From an uncultured Prevotellaceae bacterium (lineage in GTDB: Bacteria; Bacteroidota; Bacteroidia; Bacteroidales; Muribaculaceae), in assembly GCA_947306175.1 (NCBI GenBank), contig CAMZFV010000003.1, forward strand, positions 1 through 51,868: 51,868 nt of DNA. Reading direction: 5' to 3'. A model generated the notes under the pieces. That model had not been told where the DNA came from, made no database searches, and saw only the letters and a list, made by a program, of their open reading frames with translations. Numbering within the stretch: the first letter of the stretch is position 1; each line of letters opens with the position of its first letter. This document shows, piece after piece, positions 11,657 to 20,839 of this stretch. The position numbers were made by a program, and so were the translations under genes.

Positions 11657-12679
11657 TTAACGCATGAGGAACTTGAAGTGCTTGATGTTCTTCAATGCGA
11701 TGCCGGTACCCTTGGCCACAGCGTGCAGGGGATCCTCGGCGACATGGAACTCGATGCCGATCTTGTCGGTCAAGCGATTGTCAAGGCCGCGCAACAGGGC
11801 GCCACCACCGGTCAGGAAGATGCCGTTGTGGACGATGTCCTGATACAGCTCGGGAGGAGTCTGCTCCAGGGCGCTCAGCACGGCAGCCTCGATCTTGGAG
11901 ATGGACTTCTCGATGCAGTGGCACACCTCCTGATAGGTCACGGGCACCTCAAGGGGCAGTGAGTTGACCTGGTTGGGACCATGGATAATGAAATCCTCGG
12001 GGGCGTCGGGACCAAGGTCGGTGAGGGCTGAGCCCACGTTGATCTTGATGGCCTCGGCAGTGCGTTCACCCACGCGCACGTTGTGGGCGCGGCGCATGTG
12101 CTCCTGGATGTCCTCGGTCAGGTCGTCACCTGCGGTGCGGATGCTCTTGTTGCTCACGATACCACCCAGTGAGATAACGGCGATCTCGGTCGTACCGCCA
12201 CCGATGTCAACGATCATGTTGCCCTCGGGAGCTAGTACGTCAAGACCGATACCCAGGGCGGCAGCCATGGGCTCGTAAATCATGTAAACCTCACGGCCTC
12301 CAGCGTGTTCGCTAGAGTCACGCACGGCGCGGATCTCTACCTCGGTCGAGCCCGAGGGTACGCAAACGACCATGCGCAGAGAGGGGGAGAACCAGTGGTT
12401 CTTGGCGCTCACCTTCTTAATCATGCCGCGGATCATGTGCTCGGCGGCGTTGAAGTCGGCGATCACACCGTCGCTCAAGGGGCGCACGGTGCGGATGCCC
12501 TCATGCACCTTGCCGTGCATCTCGCGGGCGCGCTCACCCACGGCGATGGGCTTGTTGGTCTTGGAGTCAAGGGCGACTACCGACGGCTCGTCGATGACGA
12601 TGCGGTCGTTATGGATGATAATGGTGTTGGCTGTTCCTAAATCGACAGCGATTTCTTGAGTGAATGAAAACCATCCCAT
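11657..12679 (-). CDS. mreB: Actin-like cell-shape protein MreB
   Basis: MreB polymerises under the inner membrane and directs the elongasome. The 340-residue product has the actin-fold nucleotide motifs: phosphate-1 DLGTANTIIIH at the N-terminus, phosphate-2 NMIVDIGGGTTEIAVIS in the middle, and the adenosine motif IFLTGGGALLRGLD near the C-terminus. Length and sequence are fully typical. It is the first gene of the mre operon, with a TAATTTTG -7 box at 12745-12752. A repeat tract begins within a few bases after the stop codon. Confidence 0.98.
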   Translation of the reverse strand: MGWFSFTQEIAVDLGTANTIIIHNDRIVIDEPSVVALDSKTNKPIAVGERAREMHGKVHEGIRTVRPLSDGVIADFNAAEHMIRGMIKKVSAKNHWFSPSLRMVVCVPSGSTEVEIRAVRDSSEHAGGREVYMIYEPMAAALGIGLDVLAPEGNMIVDIGGGTTEIAVISLGGIVSNKSIRTAGDDLTEDIQEHMRRAHNVRVGERTAEAIKINVGSALTDLGPDAPEDFIIHGPNQVNSLPLEVPVTYQEVCHCIEKSISKIEAAVLSALEQTPPELYQDIVHNGIFLTGGGALLRGLDNRLTDKIGIEFHVAEDPLHAVAKGTGIALKNIKHFKFLMR

Positions 12680-12744
12680 GATGAATTGTCTGTATAAGTG
12701 TTAGTTATGATTTCTGTAATAAAAAACTCTCTTAAATTGGACTG

Positions 12745-12752
12745 CAAAATTA
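12745..12752 (-). promoter_or_regulatory. mreB operon promoter, -7 element
   Basis: On the minus strand this reads TAATTTTG, matching TAnnTTTG, 65 bp upstream of the mreB ATG. Candidate TTTG boxes upstream are at non-ideal spacing. Confidence 0.6.
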
Positions 12753-12861
12753 CTGAAAATTTGTGCAAACCGAACACAAAACAAAAAGAATTCATTCTTT
12801 TTTTTGTTGAGGTGCCGCCAAATTTATCTAAAATTTGAACAAGTTCAGCTAAAAAATCACA

Positions 12862-12897
12862 TTAAATAAAAAAAATATCGCCACCGGTAGTGGCGAT
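12862..12897 (-). terminator. Intrinsic terminator of the C_GCAxxG_C_C gene
   Basis: The stem ATCGCCAC (12877-12884) / GTGGCGAT (12890-12897) has a 5-nt loop. On the minus strand it is followed by a run of eight T after one A. It sits 39 bp after the stop of the gene at 12936. Confidence 0.85.
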
Positions 12898-12935
12898 GGG
12901 TATAAGTCATGATTGTACCATCATTCAGATTAACC

Positions 12936-13337
12936 TCATAGCCTTTCCTCTAAGGCTTCGACAGCGTGTCGCACGCAGTCCTCGCATGAGCACAGCACGC
13001 CACGGTCTGTTCCCACGCCCTTCAAGTCCTTGCACCGTGTGGCACCGCACAGCTGTTCAAACTCGGCCCTCAGTTGGCTTGCCTTGGGGTTCATCCGGCG
13101 GTTGTCAAATTTCAGCAACCCCTGCGCCATTTGGGCACCTACCAGGGCACCGCAGGTTTCTTCCATACACCCCATTCCGCTGCCAAAACAGGCTCCCATA
13201 GCCAGCAGTTTTTCCTCAGGCAGACCCAGCTCTGGAGCGAAGGCCAACAGCACGGCCTGACAGCAGTTATGATCACGCTTGTACATCACGGCCCGCTCGC
13301 GTCGCGGCATCGTGCTCATGTAATCGTTCTGTTCCAT
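12936..13337 (-). CDS. C_GCAxxG_C_C family (putative redox-active) protein
   Basis: A 133-residue cysteine-rich protein. The spaced cysteines HNCCQAVL, GACFGSGMGCMEETCGAL and the C-terminal LCSCEDCVRHAVE match the C_GCAxxG_C_C family, small proteins proposed to be redox-active or metal-binding. The exact role is unknown. There is no signal peptide, so it should be cytoplasmic. The gene is monocistronic, with a TACCTTTG -7 box at 13373-13380 and a strong intrinsic terminator at 12862-12897. It is divergent from the secreted protein gene at 13493. Confidence 0.85.
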   Translation of the reverse strand: MEQNDYMSTMPRRERAVMYKRDHNCCQAVLLAFAPELGLPEEKLLAMGACFGSGMGCMEETCGALVGAQMAQGLLKFDNRRMNPKASQLRAEFEQLCGATRCKDLKGVGTDRGVLCSCEDCVRHAVEALEERL

Positions 13338-13372
13338 CTTATTCCTATATATTTAATGTGTAAATGATACTG

Positions 13373-13380
13373 CAAAGGTA
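13373..13380 (-). promoter_or_regulatory. -7 element of the C_GCAxxG_C_C gene
   Basis: TACCTTTG on the minus strand, 36 bp upstream of the ATG. It fits the Bacteroidetes consensus exactly. No -33 TTG is obvious at the standard distance. Confidence 0.6.
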
Positions 13381-13492
13381 GTGCATTCCTTCGACATATC
13401 CCTTTTTCCTATTCCCCTTTTTACAGAAATCACAATAACCGAGGGTGGGTTCACGTTATATATAATGTAAAAAGAAATATTAAGTGCGCACT

Positions 13493-14878
13493 ATGAACAA
13501 GAGATTGATTTCGCTCATGGCGGCCGCGCTGGCTTTGTTGTCGGCAAGTGGCCAGTTGTCGTTTACGGGTGGCAGCTGTAATGATTATCCACCCCTTTTG
13601 GCTCCTGAGAGCACTCCTGACTTCAAAATCTATGTCATTTATGACACTCAGGGTGTGACTATGCACTATGTGTCGGATACTGGTGAACGAGCGAAAGTGT
13701 GCACCTTCGAAAGTTATAACGATGAAATCGATGGAGTTCGGTGGAATGGCTATGAAACGACGCTCACCCAGGTGATACCCAATACCGGTTACATTATCAA
13801 CGACACCTTCCGTTTCTGGGTGGTGAACTACTCCGACTATCTCATGGAACTCTACGACATGTTTCTCGATGATGACAATCCATGCGATGTGTCGCATTTC
13901 AGGGTGGATGGCAATGTGCCCAAGATTCCCTACAGTACCTATAAAGGTTCCACGAGGTATCTGGATAGACAACTAAAACTGTATTACAACACGCTCGTAT
14001 GGTCCGACGCTGACTCCTGCTGGACGAACACACCGATGGAAGAGACTTTTGAGAGTCTAGGAGAAATAATGATTACGCCGCCATTGTGCAATAACGACTC
14101 CATTACCCTCAGTGGAGACTACTACTTGAGGAAGTGGGGGCTTGACACAGTGAGCACCAATAAATACGATTACGTGCCTAGAGCCGTCAGCTGCATGTCG
14201 AAGGCCGATCAGGAGATCCGCGACAACGAGAATGAGAGAGATAAGAGTTTTGAAAAAGGCCTTGGCGGCTCCGCCCCGGTTAATATCGTATTCACGGGAT
14301 ATCCCACCGATTACTATATCGATGATAAAACTCATGGTGCCGTGGTATATCGGGTGTGGGAAATAGCTACCGATCCAGAATTTGAGGACGTTATCTACCA
14401 ACTCAACCAGGATGTGTTGGATTATACCTTCACCGAATGCGGCACTTATTACGCACGTTATACGGTGGCCAATGATGATGGCTCGTGTAAAGCATACAGT
14501 GAAGAGGATTATCGAACCGGCGAGAATTATACCATCACTGTGGTGGAGAGCCAGTTAGAATGTCCCAATATTTTCTCTCCGGGCTCGACGCCAGACGTGA
14601 ACGATGTGTGGCGGGTTTCCTACAAATCTCTTACCGATTTCCACTGCTGGATCTTCAACCGTTGGGGAACGCTGATATATGAGTACACCGATCCTGATGG
14701 CGGCTGGGATGGAAAATATCATGGCAATCTGGTCGATACCGGCGTTTACTACTATGTGGTGACGGCGACAGGCAATTGCGGTGAGAAATATAAGCGCCGT
14801 GGAGACATCAACATCTTGCGTTACAAGAAAGGTGCTGCCGGCACTTCAACTGACATACCCAGTGCTGGAGGATATTAA
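13493..14878 (+). CDS. Secreted protein with gliding-motility/T9SS type B C-terminal sorting domain
   Basis: A 461-residue protein from the ATG at 13493. An in-frame GTG at 13484 is an alternative. The N-terminus MNKRLISLMAAALALLSASGQ is a signal peptide. The middle has beta-rich Ig/PKD-like segments without a recognisable enzyme motif. The last ~100 residues (CPNIFSPGSTPDVNDVWRVS, FNRWGTLIYEYTD, GGWDGKYHGNLVDTGVYYYVV) form a gliding-motility-associated C-terminal domain, the sorting signal for type IX secretion type B. The protein is therefore probably exported to the cell surface. The passenger function is unknown. It lies 48 bp upstream of the lytic transglycosylase gene, so cotranscription is plausible. 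Confidence 0.85.
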   Translation: MNKRLISLMAAALALLSASGQLSFTGGSCNDYPPLLAPESTPDFKIYVIYDTQGVTMHYVSDTGERAKVCTFESYNDEIDGVRWNGYETTLTQVIPNTGYIINDTFRFWVVNYSDYLMELYDMFLDDDNPCDVSHFRVDGNVPKIPYSTYKGSTRYLDRQLKLYYNTLVWSDADSCWTNTPMEETFESLGEIMITPPLCNNDSITLSGDYYLRKWGLDTVSTNKYDYVPRAVSCMSKADQEIRDNENERDKSFEKGLGGSAPVNIVFTGYPTDYYIDDKTHGAVVYRVWEIATDPEFEDVIYQLNQDVLDYTFTECGTYYARYTVANDDGSCKAYSEEDYRTGENYTITVVESQLECPNIFSPGSTPDVNDVWRVSYKSLTDFHCWIFNRWGTLIYEYTDPDGGWDGKYHGNLVDTGVYYYVVTATGNCGEKYKRRGDINILRYKKGAAGTSTDIPSAGGY

Positions 14879-14926
14879 TAATCAAAGAGCAAGTAACTAC
14901 TTGCAGAAAGAAGAATATATAATAAC

Positions 14927-15886
14927 GTGAAGAAAATCATATTGCTGGCCGCTTTGTTGCTGGCCTCGGCAACCGTGGCTCAGGCTCAGCTCAAGCGGGA
15001 ATACAACAAGGCAAGTACCGCATCGCCCGTGTTCAGCACGACGGCAAGCCCCGACATACCTACTAGTGTGACCTTTGCCGGCGAGAAAGTGAGTTTTGAC
15101 CGCTTGGACATGGCCGAGCGCCTCGATCGTGAGTTGACGGGTGTTATTTATGGCCAGACAACGACCGAACTGTGCTTCAAGCGTGCTAACCGCTATTTCC
15201 CTGCGCTCGCCAAGATTCTCAAGGAGCAAGGCGTGCCACTGGATTTCCTCTACTTGGCGGTGACCGAGAGTTCGATGGACTACAACGCCTATTCCAGCGC
15301 CAAGGCTGCGGGAATGTGGCAATTGTTGGCGGGTACTGGCCGTGACTACGGCTTGGAAGTCGGTGACGAGGTGGACGAGCGTTATGACCCTGAAAAAGCG
15401 ACTGTCGCTGCTTGCAAATATCTGAAGGCGGCATACAAGAAATATGGTCACTGGCCCACAGTCGCTGCCAGCTACAACGCCGGTATGCAGAAGCTGAGCG
15501 GAGAGTTGTCCAAGCAGATGGTGGACAATTCCTTTGACCTCTATCTGGTACAGGAAACATCCCGCTATGTTTTCCGTATCATCGCTTACAAGCTTGTGAT
15601 GGAAAACCCCAAGCGCTATGGTTACCGCTTCTCCCGCCAGCACTTGTACCAGCCAGTGTCCTACACGACTGTGGATGTTACGGGATCGGTGCCCAACTGG
15701 ATTGACTGGGCCAAAGATAAAGGCCTCACCTATGCCCAGTTGCGTGAAGCCAATCCCTGGATCCGTTCCACCAAGTTGACCAATGCTGGAGGCAAGACCT
15801 ACAAGGTGAGGATTCCTAACAAGAACGATCTCTACCGCAGCAAGCGCACCTTTACGGTTTATAACAAAGACTGGGTCATCGACTAA
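14927..15886 (+). CDS. Lytic transglycosylase, SLT/MltD type
   Basis: A periplasmic enzyme that cleaves the glycan backbone of peptidoglycan to 1,6-anhydro-muropeptides. The 319-residue product starts at a GTG, and a signal peptide (KKIILLAALLLASATVAQA) follows directly. The SLT domain at about 95-235 contains the catalytic glutamate in YLAVTESSMDYNAYSSAKAAGMWQ and the conserved AASYNAGMQKL. The C-terminal 60-70 residues resemble the linker and start of a LysM-like region (LTYAQLREANPWI..KTYKVRIPNK), shorter than in MltD of Proteobacteria. It is followed by uvrA after 16 bp, so the two are probably cotranscribed, although no shared pathway is evident. Confidence 0.92.
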   Translation: MKKIILLAALLLASATVAQAQLKREYNKASTASPVFSTTASPDIPTSVTFAGEKVSFDRLDMAERLDRELTGVIYGQTTTELCFKRANRYFPALAKILKEQGVPLDFLYLAVTESSMDYNAYSSAKAAGMWQLLAGTGRDYGLEVGDEVDERYDPEKATVAACKYLKAAYKKYGHWPTVAASYNAGMQKLSGELSKQMVDNSFDLYLVQETSRYVFRIIAYKLVMENPKRYGYRFSRQHLYQPVSYTTVDVTGSVPNWIDWAKDKGLTYAQLREANPWIRSTKLTNAGGKTYKVRIPNKNDLYRSKRTFTVYNKDWVID

Positions 15887-15902
15887 GAGATAAGAAACAA
15901 TA

Positions 15903-18737
15903 ATGATATTTAACGGGCAGGAAATAGATAGTGTTGAGGTATTGGGCGCAAGGGTGCACAACCTCAAGAACATCGATGTGGAGATCCCTCACTACAAGCT
16001 TACCGTGGTGACCGGGTTGAGCGGCAGCGGCAAGTCGTCGCTGGCCTTTGACACCGTGTTTGCCGAGGGACAACGCCGCTATCTGGAGACTTTCTCTTCC
16101 TATGCCCGTAACATGATGGGGATATTGGAACGCCCCAACGTGGACAAGATTTCCGGACTGTGCCCTGTCATCTCGATAGGGCAGAAGACTGTGAACCGTA
16201 ACCCGCGCAGTACCGTTGGAACAACCACCGAGGTCTATGACTACCTGCGCCTGTTGTACGCCCGTGCTGCCGACGCCTATTCCTACCTCTCGGGCGAGCG
16301 CATGGTCAAATACACCATCGACAAGATTCTGGCGCTGATTCTTGAACGCTATCAGGGCCGCAGGATCTATATCCTGGCTCCGCTGGTCAAGAACCGCAAG
16401 GGCCACTACAAGGACCTGTTCGAGAACCTGCGTAAGAAAGGGTATATCAACGTGAGGGTGGATGGAGCATTGCGCGAGATCACCTTCGGCATGAAGTTGG
16501 ACCGTTATGTCAACCACAGCGTGGAGCTGGTGGTGGACCGACTCAAGGTCGCCGACAAGGACCTCAAGCGGTTGGCCGATACCGTTGACCTGGCCTTCAA
16601 GCAGGGCAACGGCCAGCTGATGATACTGGATGCCGAGACCGACGAGGTGGGCTACTATAGCCGTTCGCTCATGGATCCCGCGACAGGACTCTCCTACATG
16701 GAGCCCGCACCACATAACTTCTCGTTCAACTCGCCCCTGGGCGCCTGCCCGCGATGCAAGGGCTTGGGCTATGTCAACATCATAGATCGTGACAAAATCA
16801 TGCCCGACATGACGCTGAGCATCCGCAATGGAGGCATTCAGCCGTTGGGCAAATACAAAAACGTGCAGATCTTCTGGCAGATATCTGCCATCTGTGAGAA
16901 ATATGGATACTCGTTGGATACCCCTCTCAATGAGTTGCCCGAGGAGGCGCTCAGTGACATCCTTAACGGCACCAACGAGCGTTTGAACCTGCGCACCGAG
17001 ACGTTGAGCACCAGCAACTATTTCCTCACTTTTGATGGACTGCTCAAGTACATCGAGATGCAACAGGACGAGACCGCCTCCAGTGCCGCCCAGAAGTGGG
17101 CTGGCCAGTTCTATTCCAGGACGGTATGTCCCGAGTGTGGGGGTGCCCGACTCAACCGTGAGGCGTTACACTTCAGGCTCCATGACAAGAACATCGCCCA
17201 GCTGGCGGCCATGGACATCAGCGAGTTGCGCGACTGGATTGAAGACCTTCACAATCACGTATCTCCCACGCAATGGGAAATTGCCCGCGAAATCGTCAAG
17301 GAAATCGGCTCAAGGCTGAACTTTTTGATTGATGTGGGGCTGGACTATATGTCGCTCAACCGCAACTCCGCTTCGCTGTCGGGCGGTGAGAGTCAGCGCA
17401 TTAGGCTGGCTACACAGATTGGTTCCAAGCTTGTCAATGTACTTTACATCCTTGATGAACCCTCCATCGGTCTCCACCAGCGCGATAACCAGCGATTGAT
17501 CAACAGTCTAAAAACTTTGCGCAACGATGGCAACACTATCCTCGTTGTGGAGCACGACAAGGAGATGATGCTGCAAGCCGACTATCTTATCGACATAGGT
17601 CCCCTGGCAGGACGCAAGGGTGGCAACGTCGTGTTTGTCGGCACCCCGCAGGAACTGCTGGCACAGCACACACTCACTGCCGACTACCTGAACGGCACAC
17701 GCTCCATCGAGGTGCCGTCAAAGCGCCGTGAGGGCATCGGCAAGTGTCTGCGGCTCAAGGGATGCCGGGGTAACAACCTCAAGAATGTTGAAGTGGAATT
17801 CCCGCTGGGAACCTTCATCTGTGTGACGGGCGTGAGCGGCAGCGGCAAGTCCACACTTGTCAACGCCACGTTGCAGCCCATCCTGAGCCAGAGGCTCTAC
17901 CGCTCGCACACTGCCCCCTTGCCCTACGACTCCGTCGAGGGGCTTGAGTTTGTGGACAAGGTAGTGACGGTGGATCAGGCTCCATTGGGGCGCACTCCGC
18001 GTTCCAATGCTGCCACCTATACTGGAGTGTTTACCGATATCCGCAACCTCTTTGTCCACCTGCCTGAGTCTCGAATCAGGGCCTATAAGCCTGGACGTTT
18101 TTCCTTCAATACGGGAGGAGGCCGTTGCGAGTCTTGTGGCGGTAACGGCTACAAGGCGGTGGAGATGAATTTCCTGCCCGATGTGCTCGTCCCTTGCCAG
18201 GAATGTGGTGGCAAGCGCTATAACCGCGAGACGCTGGAGGTGAAGTTCAAGGGCAAATCGATTGCCGATGTGCTCGACATGACCATCAACCAGGCGGTGG
18301 AGTTCTTTGATGCCACTCCAGTGATTTTAAGGAAAATCAAGGTGCTGCAAGATGTGGGCCTGGGATATATCAAACTGGGACAACCCTCGAGCACGCTCTC
18401 GGGTGGTGAATGCCAGCGCGTGAAACTCGCTTGCGAGTTGGCCAAGAAGGACACAGGCAAGACGCTGTATATTCTCGACGAACCGACCACGGGACTTCAC
18501 TTCGAGGATGTGAAAGTTCTGCTAGGTGTGCTCAACCGACTTGTCGAGAAAGGTAACACCGTGATCGTCATCGAGCACAATATGGATGTGATCAAGTGTG
18601 CCGATTATGTCATCGACATGGGACCCGAGGGAGGGCGGGGAGGAGGTCAACTGGTGGCCGCTGGCACTCCCGAGCAGGTGGCAGAATCCAAAAAATCGGT
18701 CACCGCCAAATTCCTCAAAATGGAACTTAAGGACTAG
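15903..18737 (+). CDS. uvrA: UvrA-family excinuclease subunit, variant lacking two CxxC pairs
   Basis: UvrA is the ABC-type damage-recognition ATPase of nucleotide excision repair. The 944-residue product has two ABC cassettes: Walker A GLSGSGKSS (about 38-46) and GVSGSGKST (about 640), with signatures SLSGGESQRIRLA and TLSGGECQRVKLA. The region resembling the UvrB-binding domain is present (NRKGHYKDLFENLRKKGYINVRVDG). The late zinc module is intact (CESCGGNG..CQECGGKRYN). In the first zinc module the leading CPxC is replaced by DPAT at 258-261, while the trailing CPRC (282-285) remains. The early CPxCG segment after the first cassette is replaced by AYSYLSGERM. It is therefore probably a lineage-specific UvrA paralogue. 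Canonical uvrA may be elsewhere in the genome. Confidence 0.92.
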   Translation: MIFNGQEIDSVEVLGARVHNLKNIDVEIPHYKLTVVTGLSGSGKSSLAFDTVFAEGQRRYLETFSSYARNMMGILERPNVDKISGLCPVISIGQKTVNRNPRSTVGTTTEVYDYLRLLYARAADAYSYLSGERMVKYTIDKILALILERYQGRRIYILAPLVKNRKGHYKDLFENLRKKGYINVRVDGALREITFGMKLDRYVNHSVELVVDRLKVADKDLKRLADTVDLAFKQGNGQLMILDAETDEVGYYSRSLMDPATGLSYMEPAPHNFSFNSPLGACPRCKGLGYVNIIDRDKIMPDMTLSIRNGGIQPLGKYKNVQIFWQISAICEKYGYSLDTPLNELPEEALSDILNGTNERLNLRTETLSTSNYFLTFDGLLKYIEMQQDETASSAAQKWAGQFYSRTVCPECGGARLNREALHFRLHDKNIAQLAAMDISELRDWIEDLHNHVSPTQWEIAREIVKEIGSRLNFLIDVGLDYMSLNRNSASLSGGESQRIRLATQIGSKLVNVLYILDEPSIGLHQRDNQRLINSLKTLRNDGNTILVVEHDKEMMLQADYLIDIGPLAGRKGGNVVFVGTPQELLAQHTLTADYLNGTRSIEVPSKRREGIGKCLRLKGCRGNNLKNVEVEFPLGTFICVTGVSGSGKSTLVNATLQPILSQRLYRSHTAPLPYDSVEGLEFVDKVVTVDQAPLGRTPRSNAATYTGVFTDIRNLFVHLPESRIRAYKPGRFSFNTGGGRCESCGGNGYKAVEMNFLPDVLVPCQECGGKRYNRETLEVKFKGKSIADVLDMTINQAVEFFDATPVILRKIKVLQDVGLGYIKLGQPSSTLSGGECQRVKLACELAKKDTGKTLYILDEPTTGLHFEDVKVLLGVLNRLVEKGNTVIVIEHNMDVIKCADYVIDMGPEGGRGGGQLVAAGTPEQVAESKKSVTAKFLKMELKD

Positions 18738-18798
18738 AAATAGTCTAAGATATTCATGTCAGATTCATAAAAACCTGACACGATTTTTAAGAAAAATC

Positions 18799-18830
18799 AA
18801 CGGCATCTTCATCAAGGAAGGTGCCGTTTT
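18799..18830 (+). terminator. Intrinsic terminator after uvrA
   Basis: The stem AACGGCATCTTC (18799-18810) / GAAGGTGCCGTT (18817-18828), 11 of 12 paired, has a 6-nt loop and is followed by TTC ATG. It lies 62 bp after the uvrA stop. Confidence 0.75.
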
Positions 18831-19983
18831 CATGTCAAATTCCCACAGTTTTCTGGAGCCATTTTTGAGCCTTTTTTAAAAATTGCACGGATTTTGGGTC
18901 AGAAAATTCCGGTTTTGGCATCAAAAAACGGGGTTGAAAAAGGATGAATGAGGCAAAAAATAGGTGAAAAAAGTCATAAAAAACACACGCCTAAATCATC
19001 AGTTTTTATGGTCTAACTGCTTATAGGGTGGGTGAGAAACACCGATGGAGCGCTTTTGATTGATGAGTTCAAAAATGGTCAAAAAGTCGAATTTTTGCCA
19101 TTTTTCAGCTAAAAAAGCCTGATTTCTCGAAAAATGCCGATTTTTATAGGATTTTGAGTTTTTAGGCGTGTAAAATAAACAAGAATAATCGACACTAAAT
19201 ATGCATAAAAACCACGATAAATAAAGCGTTTTTGTCAGATATTGACAAGTATTAAATCGATTAGAATAGCTCAAAATTCGCTATTTTGTATCGAAGTAGG
19301 GTGTCGTGAAAAATTTCGCAAGGAAATCGAGTTGAGCCTCCAGAAAATCAAAAATGGTAATTCACCAACAGGTTATTCGGTATTGAAAACACCCGGACAT
19401 TTGCGTTTCTAAACAGTAGGGTGGGGACTGAAATCGGCGGTTTTTGCCCCTCAGGTCGGGTTTACAATTGCGCAGATGACTTAAAAAATGAGAATTTACG
19501 CCTGCAAAGCGCCAAAATACGTCAAATTTTTGCGTTAACATTTATTATAACATGCTACAATTAACTGAAAAACAATAAATTATGCTGAAAATCTATAGTT
19601 TTGATTTATATAATAGCGTGTTTGCGGATAGTGCGGCGTTGAGTGCTATTTTTCATCACTCAAATACATTGAAAAATAGATAGATATACTATAGAAATTA
19701 ATGTATTAGTTTAAATAAATTTATTTGCTTTTGTGATTTGTCTAAAATTGTCATTTTTTGGAAAAAGTAATTGCAAATTTTAAAATTTTCGTTTTTAAAT
19801 TTGGTCAGTTCAAAAATTCGTTTTAAATTTGCAATCCCAAAATTAAGAAAACCAAATAGCGGCTTTTTTGATTTTGGGACCCTCTCGAGGGGTTTTCTTG
19901 GTCGATAAATTAGTGCAGATAATTTTCTGCTTGGATTTTTTCGATTCTCGTGCACTTGAGCGCGAACTAAAAATTGTTCTTAA
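18831..19983. other. AT-rich stretch without a supported gene
   Basis: About 1.15 kb with visibly lower GC than both flanks and long A/T runs. Short open frames on the minus strand (18999-19274 and 19698-19955) are Lys/Asn/Phe-rich with no recognisable domain, so I do not call them. Near the XRE gene there is a 10-bp inverted repeat TTGCAAATTT (19771-19780) / AAATTTGCAA (19825-19834) and related direct repeats, which could be operator sites. Nothing else is identified. Confidence 0.6.
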
Positions 19984-20517
19984 ATGGATATTGTATCGAG
20001 ATTAAAAAAGTTTCTGGAACATGCTGGGATCTCCAATTCCCAGTTTGCTGATACTTGTGTGATACCTCGACCCACGCTTTCGCAGTTGCTCAATGGTCGC
20101 AACAAGAAAGTGAGTGATGAGGTAATCGCCAAGATACATCGTGCATATCCTACGCTCAACATCATGTGGCTTCTCTTTGGCGATGGCGAGATGATTATGT
20201 CCAATGGTGAGTCCAATCAGGAGAATGACAAAATGTCAGCCGATGCTGCTGGCGATGATCACCTTGTGGATGAGCTGGGACAGCGTGCCATCTCGTTTGA
20301 CGATGACGATTCTTCGGCAGGTTATCGCCCGGCATCCAAATCGGCTCAGCGCCTGGCAACACCCTCGACGGTCAATGAGGCCATCAAGAGTATCATGCGC
20401 AGCAGCACTGCAGGAAGGCTACCCCGGGGTGCAGCATCGCCCGATGCCCGTCGTGTGGTCAATATCATGGTGTTTTACAGTGATGGCCGCTTTGAAGAGT
20501 TCGGCCCCACGCAATAA
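19984..20517 (+). CDS. XRE/Cro-type helix-turn-helix regulator
   Basis: A 177-residue protein with an N-terminal helix-turn-helix (residues about 4-65: FLEHAGISNSQFADTC, PRPTLSQLLNGRNKKVSDEV, YPTLNIMWLLFGDG), as in Bacteroidetes XRE-type regulators. The linker after residue 75 is acidic and Ser/Asp-rich. The C-terminus (VVNIMVFYSDGRFEEFGP) is a short conserved tail in similar proteins. The target is unknown. The AT-rich DNA just upstream carries palindromes, so autoregulation is possible. There is no phage or toxin neighbour. The HerA-like gene downstream is convergent. Confidence 0.85.
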   Translation: MDIVSRLKKFLEHAGISNSQFADTCVIPRPTLSQLLNGRNKKVSDEVIAKIHRAYPTLNIMWLLFGDGEMIMSNGESNQENDKMSADAAGDDHLVDELGQRAISFDDDDSSAGYRPASKSAQRLATPSTVNEAIKSIMRSSTAGRLPRGAASPDARRVVNIMVFYSDGRFEEFGPTQ

Positions 20518-20748
20518 AGATTGAAAGTTAATGTAATAATGTTGATATTTCGCTCACTTGGCTTAGCCGGTGCCATACACACTTAAATTCAACGACTTTT
20601 GCCGCACATTAATAATAAAACAAACCAATACCATAAAATACAAACCATTGCTATCGAGAGGTGCCGGCAAGCCTGTGAGTGACGTGAAGAAATAGAAACG
20701 ACCATATCAAGCACAATACTTATCAAATCAATTACTAAGCACATGTCA

Positions 20749-20785
20749 ATCGGCTCTGAGGTTCACACCCCAGAGCCGATCATTT
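20749..20785 (+). terminator. Strong hairpin with T-run between convergent genes
   Basis: Perfect 10-bp arms ATCGGCTCTG (20749-20758) and CAGAGCCGAT (20771-20780) are followed on the plus strand by CATTTTTC. It ends transcription coming from the XRE gene, or from an unannotated transcript in the 230 bp between. It is bidirectional in position, since the HerA-like gene ends 60 bp away. Confidence 0.75.
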
Positions 20786-20839
20786 TTCAAGCTGTCTTGC
20801 TATGTGCGGCCACATTAGACCGCTATTATAGTGGTATGA

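Noticed and set aside
14897..17063. Minus-strand frames (358 and 395 codons) opposite the transglycosylase and uvrA
   Set aside because: They cross two real genes with clear catalytic motifs and have no domain of their own.
19265..19412. Possible short coding remnant (..FRKEIELSLQKIKNG..)
   Set aside because: The frame has no start codon, is only about 60 codons long and has no family match I can recognise, so it was left inside the AT-rich desert.
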